From Flammeovirgaceae bacterium (lineage in GTDB: Bacteria; Bacteroidota; Bacteroidia; Cytophagales; Cyclobacteriaceae), in the NCBI GenBank assembly GCA_021298015.1, contig JAJTGY010000009.1, positions 45,104 to 109,103 on the forward strand: DNA of 64,000 bases, given 5' to 3'. Each line of letters begins with the position of its first letter. Position 1 is the stretch's first letter. The notes beneath the pieces were generated by a model. It was not told the DNA's origin. It was given only the letters and a program-made list of their open reading frames with translations, and did not search any database. The translations under genes and the position numbers were made by a program. This document shows, in pieces, positions 18,074 to 26,207 of the stretch.

Positions 18074-20020
18074 TCAAAATCTCCAGCGAAAGCCGATCTG
18101 CAAAAAAAGCGAACTGAACCAGTTCAGGTTTTGTGATGTGATCGTTTGACCGTTTTGCGTAACACTGGCGTTTGACTCTTCCAACGGCAGACTTCGAAAC
18201 TGTCGAAATAGAAAAAACCCGGAGCGATCTTCTAAAAAGAGCATGTTATGCTGTTTTAGCGGCAGGAAGTAACCCGCATCCAGAAAAACCCACCTCAAGC
18301 CATGAAGCTTTTTCTCAAGTGCCAGCGAAGGGAGCAGGTACGCCACTCGCTCACCAACATAAAATCGTAACCGGTCATCAGTTACCGTTTTGCCGTCAAA
18401 AACAATGCCTCCGGGATTATCAAACACTTCGCCCCCAACCCCCATTAACATAGCCCCATAGGCAAGGGATGGCCTGAGCAAAAGGGAATTTCCGCGTGTA
18501 TTCAATTTCAAGCTGTAGCGGATACCGAGACTAACACCCCGGAATTCATACCGGGGAGAAAAGTCGCCAGATAGGTTTGCGAAAGCCTGCAGTCTTCTGT
18601 TAATAGCAAAAGCTGCTTCGCCAGAGAAGAGTAAAGGAAAATCAGATTGGCTCACAGGCATTACAAACGAAAGCGACTGACTTTCGATCGGGTACTGCAT
18701 CTGAACATCCGCACCGCGAGGTATGACGGGTAAAAGTGTTAACCCCAAACCCTGACCAAAGCGGGTTAGGAAGCGAACCTTACGCTGGAGTTTTTCAAAA
18801 TTCTCGATTTGTTTTTCTTTGCCCTCTTCCAGAACATCATTTTTTGTAAGCGGTAACGGCACTGAGTCCATCAAGGGCTTCAATTGCGCTTGTAGGCTTG
18901 AGTCCGGAAGAAGTGTGCTTGAGCCTTTCCAGAAGTCGCTTGAGAAAGCGTTTTGAAGCTGCGAAAAAATACCCGTGTATTCCAGTTCATCATCAAATCT
19001 TATCCTTTTTGCGGAGTCGGAAATAATCTCGCTGGTGCTGAATTCACCCGTAATTGCGGTGTGTTTTTTTAGTCGCGTATTAAATTGTGTTTTTCGAATG
19101 CCACTGTAGGCCAAAAACCATTTTCCACCATTCCGAACATAAGTGTTTTGCACAGTCGTGTTGATGTCGTGCACTCTGGACCATGAGCTTCGGTTGGCCG
19201 AGTCCTTATATGCCCGCGTTATCTCGGTACGGACGTATGCTTTACTGTCCTTTTCCACATACAACTTTCCACGAATCGTGCCGTCTTTTTTTGTGAACGT
19301 TATCACCCAAATTTCATTACCCAGGTTTTTCTCAGTACCTATAAGCTGGTAAGTAAAGTCTTTCTTGTCCGGGCGGAGCAACTCCGGCCGGTATTTTACC
19401 AGGTCATTAGAGATACCAATAAAGGGACCTCCATAATAAAGAACAGCCCGAATTGAATCAGCCGGAGCAAAATGATTGATTCGGGATTTCAGCACCTTGA
19501 CAGTTCCATTTTCGGATGTAAACTGGTACCCGCTCCCCTGTACAAGCAGCTCGGCCTCACCAAAATAGTAGTAGGAACCAGTTCTTAACTTCAGCGACTC
19601 CCGGTAAAAGCCCCGAAGCTGGTAGGGTTCAGTCGTGTAGTTGGATTCAATATTCCGATAGGCTTCCCTCAGGAACATAAGCAGGGAACTATCCGGCATT
19701 ACAACTACCTCTTTCAATTGCCGACTTTCCGGTGCGAGCCGCACAACACGAGGTATTTTTTGAACCGACTGTTTGAATAGTCCGTAACCGATGTAGGAGA
19801 TCAGCAGGTTACGATCCCGAAATTCATTCGGAACAAAGAGGCTAAAGTATCCCTCAACGTTGGTATTTGTGCCCAATCGGGTGCCTTCAATCTGCAGGTT
19901 AGCAAAAGGCAAGGGTTTCCCTGTCTCGGCATCAAGCACCCGGCCATCGACCTGCAAGCCCTGCGCAAAAACGGTCAGTGGAGCCAAAATGAAGCATAAA
20001 ACCGAAAAATGGACGCGCAT
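18074..20020 (-). CDS. Exported protein with carboxypeptidase-regulatory-like domain and probable barrel
   Basis: A 648-residue envelope protein. Signal peptide residues 1-18 (MRVHFSVLCFILAPLTVFAQ) precede a CarboxypepD-regulatory-like domain: VDGRVLDAETGKPLPFANLQ, GTNTNVEGYFSLFVP and LISYIGYG, about residues 20-105. The middle (about 110-330) contains FYRESLKLRTGSYYYFGEAE, as in DUF5686-type proteins. The C-terminal 250 residues alternate polar and hydrophobic residues and end in an aromatic, LQIGFRWRF, which fits an outer-membrane barrel. An ATG at 20038 would lengthen the signal peptide unfavourably, so I use 20020. Role unknown; it lies on the opposite strand between ftsY and rimO. Confidence 0.75.
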   Translation of the reverse strand: MRVHFSVLCFILAPLTVFAQGLQVDGRVLDAETGKPLPFANLQIEGTRLGTNTNVEGYFSLFVPNEFRDRNLLISYIGYGLFKQSVQKIPRVVRLAPESRQLKEVVVMPDSSLLMFLREAYRNIESNYTTEPYQLRGFYRESLKLRTGSYYYFGEAELLVQGSGYQFTSENGTVKVLKSRINHFAPADSIRAVLYYGGPFIGISNDLVKYRPELLRPDKKDFTYQLIGTEKNLGNEIWVITFTKKDGTIRGKLYVEKDSKAYVRTEITRAYKDSANRSSWSRVHDINTTVQNTYVRNGGKWFLAYSGIRKTQFNTRLKKHTAITGEFSTSEIISDSAKRIRFDDELEYTGIFSQLQNAFSSDFWKGSSTLLPDSSLQAQLKPLMDSVPLPLTKNDVLEEGKEKQIENFEKLQRKVRFLTRFGQGLGLTLLPVIPRGADVQMQYPIESQSLSFVMPVSQSDFPLLFSGEAAFAINRRLQAFANLSGDFSPRYEFRGVSLGIRYSLKLNTRGNSLLLRPSLAYGAMLMGVGGEVFDNPGGIVFDGKTVTDDRLRFYVGERVAYLLPSLALEKKLHGLRWVFLDAGYFLPLKQHNMLFLEDRSGFFLFRQFRSLPLEESNASVTQNGQTITSQNLNWFSSLFLQIGFRWRF

Positions 20021-20078
20021 GGGGGCCAAAATAACCAATCCTTACCAGTTTACATTGAGTTAAACTTAAACAAGAAAT

Positions 20079-20159
20079 CTAGCGCTTGTCCATCAACAGC
20101 GCGGAAACGCAAATGAGCAGGGTCATCAAAGGAGTGAAGATGATGCCGATCACCATCAT
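20079..20159 (-). CDS. Small hydrophobic reading frame, second half of a possible split gene
   Basis: Starts at the ATG overlapping the stop of the frame at 20156-20254 (ATGA). It encodes 26 residues, MMVIGIIFTPLMTLLICVSA followed by a basic tail, one membrane helix. In the same frame, upstream of the ATG, the codons read GAERGLSYFD, which resembles the middle of common two-helix small membrane proteins of this phylum. This suggests that it and the preceding frame were once one gene of about 57 residues. It could also be a real overlapping pair. Confidence 0.35.
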   Translation of the reverse strand: MMVIGIIFTPLMTLLICVSALLMDKR

Positions 20160-20254
20160 GTCAAAATAACTGAGGCCGCGCTCGGCCCCAGCATGGCATT
20201 AATAACGGCCGCAATAGCGCCAAATCCAACGATGATCAGAAAGAAGAGTAGCAT
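20156..20254 (-). CDS. Small hydrophobic reading frame, first half of a possible split gene
   Basis: A 32-residue frame, MLLFFLIIVGFGAIAAVINA then a short polar end, with one membrane helix. It overlaps the next small frame by an ATGA junction. It fills the 260-base gap between the DUF6048 gene and the exported carboxypeptidase-regulatory-like protein. Whether it is expressed is unknown. Confidence 0.35.
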   Translation of the reverse strand: MLLFFLIIVGFGAIAAVINAMLGPSAASVILT

Positions 20255-20297
20255 AGGTTGATAGGTTTCTGGTTATGTGGTTCGAATAACGAAAAAG

Positions 20298-20972
20298 TCA
20301 TTTAGGATGCAAACCCCTCGCTGAACGAAGTGGTATACGCCAAAAGACCTGATAGTTAAATCCCCAATAGGACTTATCCTCGAAAATGCCGTAACCCGGT
20401 ATCTCGTACACGGCCCAGTCATCGGGTGTGGCCGATGATCCCGGAGCAAATTTGAACCGCGCGGTATAGCCCATCCACAAGCCCTTCCACACTTTCACCC
20501 GCAAACCGGTTACCAGCTCTCCCCAGCCGCGCGTGAGGCCCGTGTGGGCGCGCTCGTTGGTATAATCACCAAACACGGTATCGGTAGCCGTATAATTCAA
20601 ACGCTCATCAAACCGGCTGCGGCCATACCGAAAACCCATAAAAAACATATTGCCCTCGGGGTCTTTGGTGAGGAAGTTAACATCCACGCCCAACCGGAAA
20701 TACTGACCGTTGTTGCTATACGTTCCGTCCAAAGTCTGGTGCTCCCGTTGCCATTGTCCGACATCCAGCGCCAGGTAGTAACGGTAGAAATCGATGTCGG
20801 CATTCAGTTCAAAACCCTGCAAACTGGACCCCGCCATCGTTTTACCCAGTTGAATCAAATCGGTGCCCAGGCGCAACCCGGTAGGCCGAAAATCCTTGCG
20901 GGCGAGCGAGTCGGTCGTCTGGGCGTGGGCCGCCACGGCTATTAGCCAGCAACTACAAACGTATCTCCACAT
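20298..20972 (-). CDS. DUF6048 family outer-membrane-type protein
   Basis: About 224 residues with a signal peptide (MWRYVCSCWLIAVAAHAQ). The body reads as amphipathic strands: FELNADIDFYRYYLALDVG, QYFRLGVDVNFL, NMFFMGFRYGRSRFDE, and an end YWGFNYQVFWRIPL, compatible with a small barrel. It matches the Bacteroidota DUF6048 family, which is usually paired with DUF6452 as here; the genes overlap by about 20 bases. ATG at 20984 is the alternative start. No function is known. Confidence 0.75.
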   Translation of the reverse strand: MWRYVCSCWLIAVAAHAQTTDSLARKDFRPTGLRLGTDLIQLGKTMAGSSLQGFELNADIDFYRYYLALDVGQWQREHQTLDGTYSNNGQYFRLGVDVNFLTKDPEGNMFFMGFRYGRSRFDERLNYTATDTVFGDYTNERAHTGLTRGWGELVTGLRVKVWKGLWMGYTARFKFAPGSSATPDDWAVYEIPGYGIFEDKSYWGFNYQVFWRIPLRSARGLHPK

Positions 20973-21429
20973 GCACGGCACCATTATTCAAAACAACCGG
21001 ATTCAAAACGAGTACCTGACCATCGCCAAACGAACTGGACACTACCGCCAAATCCAGGAAATACGTCTGCACCGGGCACTCCGGTGAAATCAACTGCAAT
21101 TCGGTGGTGTAGGAAAGCGTGAGATTCTTCACCAACCCCTCATACTCGAAGGTATAACTCACTTCGCGCGTGTTGGCATTCAACGGAAGTTGAAGGCTAC
21201 TCACTTTCTGGTTGGCATAAAAGGTTTCAGCCGAACCCGCTACTGTGATGCGTGTAAACGTGACTTCGCGCACAGCCGAGCCATTTGCTGTTTTCAGCGC
21301 CAGGGTCACCTGAGAGGTGGCGTCTTGCACACAATCGGGATACGAAAAGCATTGGACACCCAGCACAGCCAGGCAGGGGAACCAGAACAATCGCCACGTT
21401 TTTATTCCCAAGCTACGCACGCCCGTCAT
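20953..21429 (-). CDS. DUF6452 family exported protein
   Basis: A 158-residue protein with an N-terminal hydrophobic stretch (WRLFWFPCLAVLGVQC) that could be a signal peptide; a lipoprotein cysteine is possible but the box GVQC is poor. The mature part has Cys at DCVQ and PECP and an immunoglobulin-like strand pattern (QVTLALKT, EVSYTFEYEG). It fits DUF6452, the usual partner of DUF6048. The short intergenic space to rimO (divergent) must hold both promoters. Confidence 0.72.
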   Translation of the reverse strand: MTGVRSLGIKTWRLFWFPCLAVLGVQCFSYPDCVQDATSQVTLALKTANGSAVREVTFTRITVAGSAETFYANQKVSSLQLPLNANTREVSYTFEYEGLVKNLTLSYTTELQLISPECPVQTYFLDLAVVSSSFGDGQVLVLNPVVLNNGAVHVEIRL

Positions 21430-21439
21430 TGCTTTCTTT

Positions 21440-21447
21440 TACCTTTG
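21440..21447 (+). promoter_or_regulatory. -7 element for rimO
   Basis: TACCTTTG, a perfect TAnnTTTG, lies 18 bases before the TTG start of rimO. No convincing -33 TTG at the usual distance was found. Confidence 0.45.
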
Positions 21448-21465
21448 CAAGTTGTTTAAAAGACG

Positions 21466-22776
21466 TTGAAAACCAAAGGCAATCGAAAGGCTCGCGTAAA
21501 CCTGGTGACGCTGGGCTGCTCCAAGAACCAGGTGGACAGTGAAGTGCTGCTGACGCAGCTTCGCGGTAATGGCATTGATGCCACGCACGAGTCCAAAACC
21601 GATGACGCCAACATTGTAATCATCAACACCTGTGGCTTTATCGACAACGCCAAACAAGAATCCATCGATACCATTTTGCGCTACGTAGATGCCAAGGAGG
21701 AAGGCGTGGTGGAAAAAGTGTATGTGACGGGTTGTTTGTCGCAGCGGTACAAGGACGATCTGGAAAAAGAAATACCGGAAGTAGACGCCTGGTTCGGCAC
21801 GCGCGATTTGTCGCGATTGCTGAAACAGCTGAATGCCAACTACAAACACGAATTGGTTGGAGAGCGCATTCTCACTAACCCCGCACACTTTGCCTATCTG
21901 AAAATTTCGGAAGGATGCGACCGCCCCTGTTCGTTTTGCGCCATACCGCTGATGCGCGGCAAGCACGTGTCGCGGCCAATGGAAGAACTAGTAAAGGAAG
22001 CGCAGCACCTGGCGCGCAACGGCACCCGCGAACTATTGCTGATTGCGCAGGACTCTACCTACTACGGTCTTGATCTATACAAAAAACGAAATCTGAGCGA
22101 ACTGCTACTCCGGTTGTCCGATGTCGAGGGTATTTCCTGGATTCGTCTGCACTATGCTTTCCCTACCGGCTTTCCGCTTGACGTTTTAGATGTGATGGCG
22201 AGCCGCCCGAACATTTGCAACTACCTCGACATACCTCTTCAACACGGGTCCACCCGCATGCTGCAGCTCATGCGCAGAGGCACGACTCGTGAAAAAACCG
22301 AGCAACTGCTGGCTACGATCCGCGAAAAAGCACCCGGCATCGCCATTCGCACCACGCTGATTGGGGGCCACCCGGGCGAAACGGAAGAGGACTTTGCCGA
22401 GATGATGGGCTTTGTGGAACGATCGCGCTTCGACCGACTCGGCATTTTCAGTTACTCACACGAGGAGAACACGCATGCCTACTCGATGGCAGACGATGTG
22501 CCGGCCGAAGTAAAGCAACAACGCGTGGATGCCATTATGGAATTGCAACAAGGTATTTCGCTCGAACTCAACCAACAGAAAGTTGGCCAGACATTTAAGG
22601 TATTGGTAGACCGCAAGGAAGAGGGCCAATACATCGGGCGAACCGAGTTTGACTCTCCCGGGGTGGATAATGAAGTAATTATTGACTCGGACGACCAGTA
22701 CCTGCGGGTAGGCGATTTTGTGCAAGTAAAAATTGAGTCGGCTTCGGAATTTGATTTGCACGGTCGGGCAATCTGA
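21466..22776 (+). CDS. rimO: Ribosomal protein S12 methylthiotransferase
   Basis: Radical-SAM enzyme that methylthiolates the conserved aspartate of ribosomal protein S12. The 436-residue protein has an N-terminal UPF0004 domain (VNLVTLGCSKNQVDSE, with Cys, then INTCGFIDNAKQES and VTGCLSQRY holding the second cluster's Cys), the radical-SAM CxxxCxxC as CDRPCSFC near residue 145, and a C-terminal TRAM domain (about 365-436, with VLVDRKEEGQYIGRTEFDSP). The start is a TTG at 21466, because no ATG or GTG lies before the conserved N-terminal motif at a better position. In many relatives rimO follows ftsY; here about 3.4 kb of minus-strand genes separate them. Confidence 0.94.
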   Translation: MKTKGNRKARVNLVTLGCSKNQVDSEVLLTQLRGNGIDATHESKTDDANIVIINTCGFIDNAKQESIDTILRYVDAKEEGVVEKVYVTGCLSQRYKDDLEKEIPEVDAWFGTRDLSRLLKQLNANYKHELVGERILTNPAHFAYLKISEGCDRPCSFCAIPLMRGKHVSRPMEELVKEAQHLARNGTRELLLIAQDSTYYGLDLYKKRNLSELLLRLSDVEGISWIRLHYAFPTGFPLDVLDVMASRPNICNYLDIPLQHGSTRMLQLMRRGTTREKTEQLLATIREKAPGIAIRTTLIGGHPGETEEDFAEMMGFVERSRFDRLGIFSYSHEENTHAYSMADDVPAEVKQQRVDAIMELQQGISLELNQQKVGQTFKVLVDRKEEGQYIGRTEFDSPGVDNEVIIDSDDQYLRVGDFVQVKIESASEFDLHGRAI

Positions 22777-22843
22777 CCAGAGGCGCTAACGATATGCGCA
22801 GCCTTTACGTTATTTGCACTATGTGTTGTCACTACATTACTGC

Positions 22844-24406
22844 ATGAAGGCTGAAAAAATTGATCTGCAAGACACGCACACCTTCACCTCCTTTTTTTTG
22901 GATTATGTAGCGGGCCGCGAAAATCTGCGCCCGTTCTACGGACATCCGCCCAGCCTCAACTCTTTTGCAGCTCAGATTGTTGATAAAAAATCCTTTTCCC
23001 CTGAGCATCGTCTATTGCTGCAGAAGGCTCTCGAAGCCCATTATGCCCAACTCAAGTTGCCCCAGCCGGTGGCCGCGAACCTGGCGCTTCTGGCCCAACC
23101 CAACACCTTCACCGTTACAACCGGGCATCAATTAAACGTATTCACGGGGCCGCTGTACTTTGTCTTTAAAATTGTCACCGTCATTAATGCGTGCCGGCAA
23201 TTAGCTGCCGCATACCCGGGATTTCATTTTGTTCCGGTATACTGGATGGCCAGCGAAGACCACGACTATGAGGAGATCAAGTCCTTCCGGCTGTACGGAA
23301 AAAAGCATACGTGGGAAACCCAACAGAGCGGGGCCGTGGGCCGTTTCGATACAACGGGGTTAGCTGATCTGGCCAATGCGCTGCCCGGAGATAACCGCAC
23401 TTTTGCGGAAGCGTATTCGAAAAACAAACGGCTGAGCGATGCCGTGCGATCATATGTCAATGCGCTGTTTGGCGAATATGGCTTGCTGGTAGTGGATGGG
23501 GATGACGCCCAACTGAAAAAAGTCTTCGTGCCGGCCATCGAACAGGATGTACTGCATCAGGCCTTTCACAAACGGGTTGAAGCCCAAACCCAAAAACTCC
23601 AATCGCTGGGCTACCACACACAGGTAAATGCGCGTGAGATTAACTTCTTCTACCTGCGCAATAACTTGCGAAGCCGGATTGAACGAACGGGCACTGGATT
23701 TAAGGTGATCGATACTTCGCTGAGTTTTTCGGCTGCAGAAATGAATAAGCTCATTCAGACAGAGCCCGAAGTCTTTAGCCCGAATGTAGTGTTGCGGCCC
23801 CTGTACCAAGAGATGATTCTGCCCAATCTCGCCTACGTGGGCGGCCCTGCCGAAATGGTTTATTGGCTTCAACTCAAACCTGTGTTTGATGACATGAAGG
23901 TGCCGTTCCCCATACTGTTGCCGCGCAATTTCGGATTGATCATTGATCCGGTAATTGAGCGAAAGATGAAGAAGACCGGCCTCACGCACAACGAAGTCTT
24001 TCTCGATACGGCCACGCTCACGAATTCCTTCACGCGCAAACTCTCCGATCATTCACTATCGCTTGAGGAAGAACAGGTTCGCCTGCGCGAGCAATTTGAT
24101 TCGATTCGCCTCAAAACGAGTCGCATCGACAGCAGTCTTGATCGGCTGGTGGATGCTGAACATCATCGGGCCGAAAAAAGCCTGGCGAAGATTGAAAAGA
24201 AAATGCTGAAAGCCGAGAAGCGGAAGCATGCCGACACCCTGCGTCAACTGGAGGAAATCAAATCCACCCTGTTCCCCAATGGAGGATTGCAAGAACGAAC
24301 CGACAACGTCCTGAATTTCCTTCATACCAGGCCCCAGTTGCTCCGCGAGCTGGTCGATACTCTCAATGCGTTTGACATCCGCATGCATGTGATGTGGTAT
24401 GACTAA
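22844..24406 (+). CDS. bshC: Putative cysteine ligase of bacillithiol biosynthesis
   Basis: Adds cysteine to glucosaminyl-malate to complete bacillithiol, the low-molecular-weight thiol used in Firmicutes and many Bacteroidota. The 520-residue protein fits BshC length. Family marks are FTVTTGHQLNVFTGPLYFVFK near residue 90, YWMASEDHDYEEI near 135, and VVDGDDAQLKKVF near 220. A coiled coil lies near 405-480 (EEEQVRLREQF through KMLKAEKRKHADTL), as in crystal structures of the family. Start MKAEKIDLQD is chosen; an in-frame ATG 30 bases upstream gives a poor extension. It overlaps the next gene by 8 bases. ytxJ at 35068 is the other bacillithiol gene in the window. Confidence 0.92.
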   Translation: MKAEKIDLQDTHTFTSFFLDYVAGRENLRPFYGHPPSLNSFAAQIVDKKSFSPEHRLLLQKALEAHYAQLKLPQPVAANLALLAQPNTFTVTTGHQLNVFTGPLYFVFKIVTVINACRQLAAAYPGFHFVPVYWMASEDHDYEEIKSFRLYGKKHTWETQQSGAVGRFDTTGLADLANALPGDNRTFAEAYSKNKRLSDAVRSYVNALFGEYGLLVVDGDDAQLKKVFVPAIEQDVLHQAFHKRVEAQTQKLQSLGYHTQVNAREINFFYLRNNLRSRIERTGTGFKVIDTSLSFSAAEMNKLIQTEPEVFSPNVVLRPLYQEMILPNLAYVGGPAEMVYWLQLKPVFDDMKVPFPILLPRNFGLIIDPVIERKMKKTGLTHNEVFLDTATLTNSFTRKLSDHSLSLEEEQVRLREQFDSIRLKTSRIDSSLDRLVDAEHHRAEKSLAKIEKKMLKAEKRKHADTLRQLEEIKSTLFPNGGLQERTDNVLNFLHTRPQLLRELVDTLNAFDIRMHVMWYD

Positions 24407-24965
24407 GACAGAAGCCCGATCGCATTACCTGGCGCAACGAAACCTTCTTGGCGATGCCGTGCGCTCAGATTACGATTTGCGCCTGTATAATCACTTCTTT
24501 CAAAAGGTGGATCTGAATGGCGTCCATATCCTTCATCTTTATCTCCCGATTCCGGCACGTCACGAACCCGATACCTGGGCCATTCTTGACCGGCTGCGCA
24601 GAGAGTTTGGTCACATCCGGCTGGTGGTGCCCAAGGTGTCGGCCAATGGTGAGTTGCAGCATATTTTTTTTGAAGGCCTCCACCAGCTCAAAGAAAACGC
24701 CTGGGGCATACCCGAGCCGCAAACGGGTGTACCGGCTGATCCCGCGAGACTAGATCTCGTCATCGTTCCGCTACTGGCCTTTGCTGCAAATGGTCAGCGC
24801 GTTGGCTACGGAAAAGGATTTTATGACCGGTTCCTGGCGCAGTGTAAACGCCATTGCCGTAAAGTGGGGCTTAGCTATTTTGAAGCAGCAGCCATTGAGG
24901 GATTTGATGATACGGATGTTGCGTTGGATGCCGTGATAACACCCAACGGGCTCATCACCTTTTAA
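24399..24965 (+). CDS. 5-formyltetrahydrofolate cyclo-ligase
   Basis: Converts 5-formyl-THF to 5,10-methenyl-THF using ATP. The 188-residue protein has RSHYLAQRNLL at the N-terminus (the R..Y..R pattern), LVVPKVSANGELQHIFF, WGIPEPQTG near residue 98, and the signature LLAFAANGQRVGYGKGFYDRFL near residue 125 containing GxGKGFYDR. Its start lies inside the end of bshC (8-base overlap), so the two are cotranslated. Its stop overlaps the convergent mnmD end by 11 bases. Confidence 0.92.
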   Translation: MTKTEARSHYLAQRNLLGDAVRSDYDLRLYNHFFQKVDLNGVHILHLYLPIPARHEPDTWAILDRLRREFGHIRLVVPKVSANGELQHIFFEGLHQLKENAWGIPEPQTGVPADPARLDLVIVPLLAFAANGQRVGYGKGFYDRFLAQCKRHCRKVGLSYFEAAAIEGFDDTDVALDAVITPNGLITF

Positions 24966-25611
24966 TCGCGCGGATCATTTCACGCTTTCCGGGCGGGCCC
25001 GGCACGGCCTCCACATCGAATCCTGAACTGCGCAGGTCGCGCTTTACCTGGCCCTTGGCACAATAGGTTACGAATACGCCATCAGGACGCATGGCCTGAG
25101 CTATCTTGGCTAATACCGGTTGTGCCCACATCTCGGGTTGCTTATTCGGTGCAAAAGCATCGAAATACACCAAATGATACGTTGATTCCGGCAACACACA
25201 ACTTAGCAACGAGACTTCTCTTTTGTGTAAGGAAAAGAAAGAATCAAGCACTACCGAAGTCCCCCAGTCTGCTTCGTGAATGCGCTGAAAATCGACTTGG
25301 CGACCCTCGGCCGCATAGTTCAACAACTTCCAAATACCCGAAGCCAGCGGCTGTGTTTCCAGCGTATCATATTGAACCACCAACTTCCGGGAGGCAGCCG
25401 CCTGCCAGGTTAGCCACGCATTAAGGCCCGTTCCAAATCCAATTTCCAGAATGCGAGCAGATGGCAGGTCAAGCAGATCGAACCCCTGACGAATGAATAC
25501 ATGATTGGACTCCTGAACTGCCCCATGTCGCGAATGATAGGTTTCATCAAGCTCGCGATTGATCAGCGAGTGTGAGCCATCACCGGTTACCAGCAGTTCC
25601 AGGTTACTCAT
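24955..25611 (-). CDS. mnmD: tRNA (5-methylaminomethyl-2-thiouridine) methyltransferase, MnmD type
   Basis: SAM-dependent methylation at wobble uridine of certain tRNAs; equals the N-terminal domain of E. coli MnmC without the FAD domain. The 218-residue protein has QESNHVFIRQGFD near residue 32, the SAM-binding ILEIGFGTGLNAWLTW near 52, and the catalytic-region LVYFDAFAPNKQPEMW near 155, with VTYCAKGQVKRDLRSSGF near the end. The start at 25611 overlaps the ispF stop as ATGA; a longer frame to 25797 would lie inside ispF and is rejected. Confidence 0.9.
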   Translation of the reverse strand: MSNLELLVTGDGSHSLINRELDETYHSRHGAVQESNHVFIRQGFDLLDLPSARILEIGFGTGLNAWLTWQAAASRKLVVQYDTLETQPLASGIWKLLNYAAEGRQVDFQRIHEADWGTSVVLDSFFSLHKREVSLLSCVLPESTYHLVYFDAFAPNKQPEMWAQPVLAKIAQAMRPDGVFVTYCAKGQVKRDLRSSGFDVEAVPGPPGKREMIRAIKR

Positions 25612-26090
25612 GTCTTGGCGATGAGGACGACCGCCATGGCATTGACACCTTCTTCGCGGCCCACATACCCCAATGTCTCGGTTGTAGTCGCCTTGATCGA
25701 GACCTCTTCCTCGGTGATATCCATGAGCGGGGCCAGTGATTTTTTCATGGCTGGAATATGCGGATTCACTTTCGGTTTCTCCAGGCAGAGCGTGCAATCC
25801 ACGTTCACTACTTTCCAGCCACGCTCGTGGATCATGCGTGTTACCTCTCGTAAAAAGAATTTACTATCCATACCCTTCCAACGGTTATCCGTGTTGGCAA
25901 AGTGGAAGCCAATGTCGCGCAGGTTAGCGGCACCCAGCAGCGCATCGCAAATGGCGTGAATCAGCACATCGGCATCGGAGTGCCCTACCGCGCCCTTTGG
26001 GGCGCCTGGCAACTCAACACCGCCAAGAAAAAACGGCCTTCCAGCCTCTAATTGATGCACGTCATACCCCAGGCCAACTCGTAAATTCAT
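25608..26090 (-). CDS. ispF: 2-C-methyl-D-erythritol 2,4-cyclodiphosphate synthase
   Basis: Fifth enzyme of the MEP isoprenoid pathway. The 160-residue trimeric enzyme has the zinc ligands in GYDVHQL (Asp and His near residues 9-11) and a further His near 43 in DVLIHAICDALLGAA; SDADVLIH and IGFHFANTD are conserved, and the C-terminal part ends TTTETLGYVGREEG. Length is normal. It overlaps the mnmD start by 3 bases (ATGA). Confidence 0.96.
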   Translation of the reverse strand: MNLRVGLGYDVHQLEAGRPFFLGGVELPGAPKGAVGHSDADVLIHAICDALLGAANLRDIGFHFANTDNRWKGMDSKFFLREVTRMIHERGWKVVNVDCTLCLEKPKVNPHIPAMKKSLAPLMDITEEEVSIKATTTETLGYVGREEGVNAMAVVLIAKT

Positions 26091-26207
26091 CTTTTTTTGG
26101 TAATGGATACAAAGGTAGTGTTTGCAACTGGCACAATTTTGCTGCCAATAAACGCTGAAATCTTACACGACCGCCTTCGGTTTTTGATATTTAGCTAATA
26201 TTGACGC

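Noticed and set aside
23450..24052. A 200-residue minus-strand open frame
   Set aside because: Antisense to bshC; the composition follows the bshC codon pattern.
25612..25797. 62-residue N-terminal extension of mnmD
   Set aside because: Lies wholly within ispF in another frame; the ATG at 25611 overlaps the ispF stop and fits the family start.
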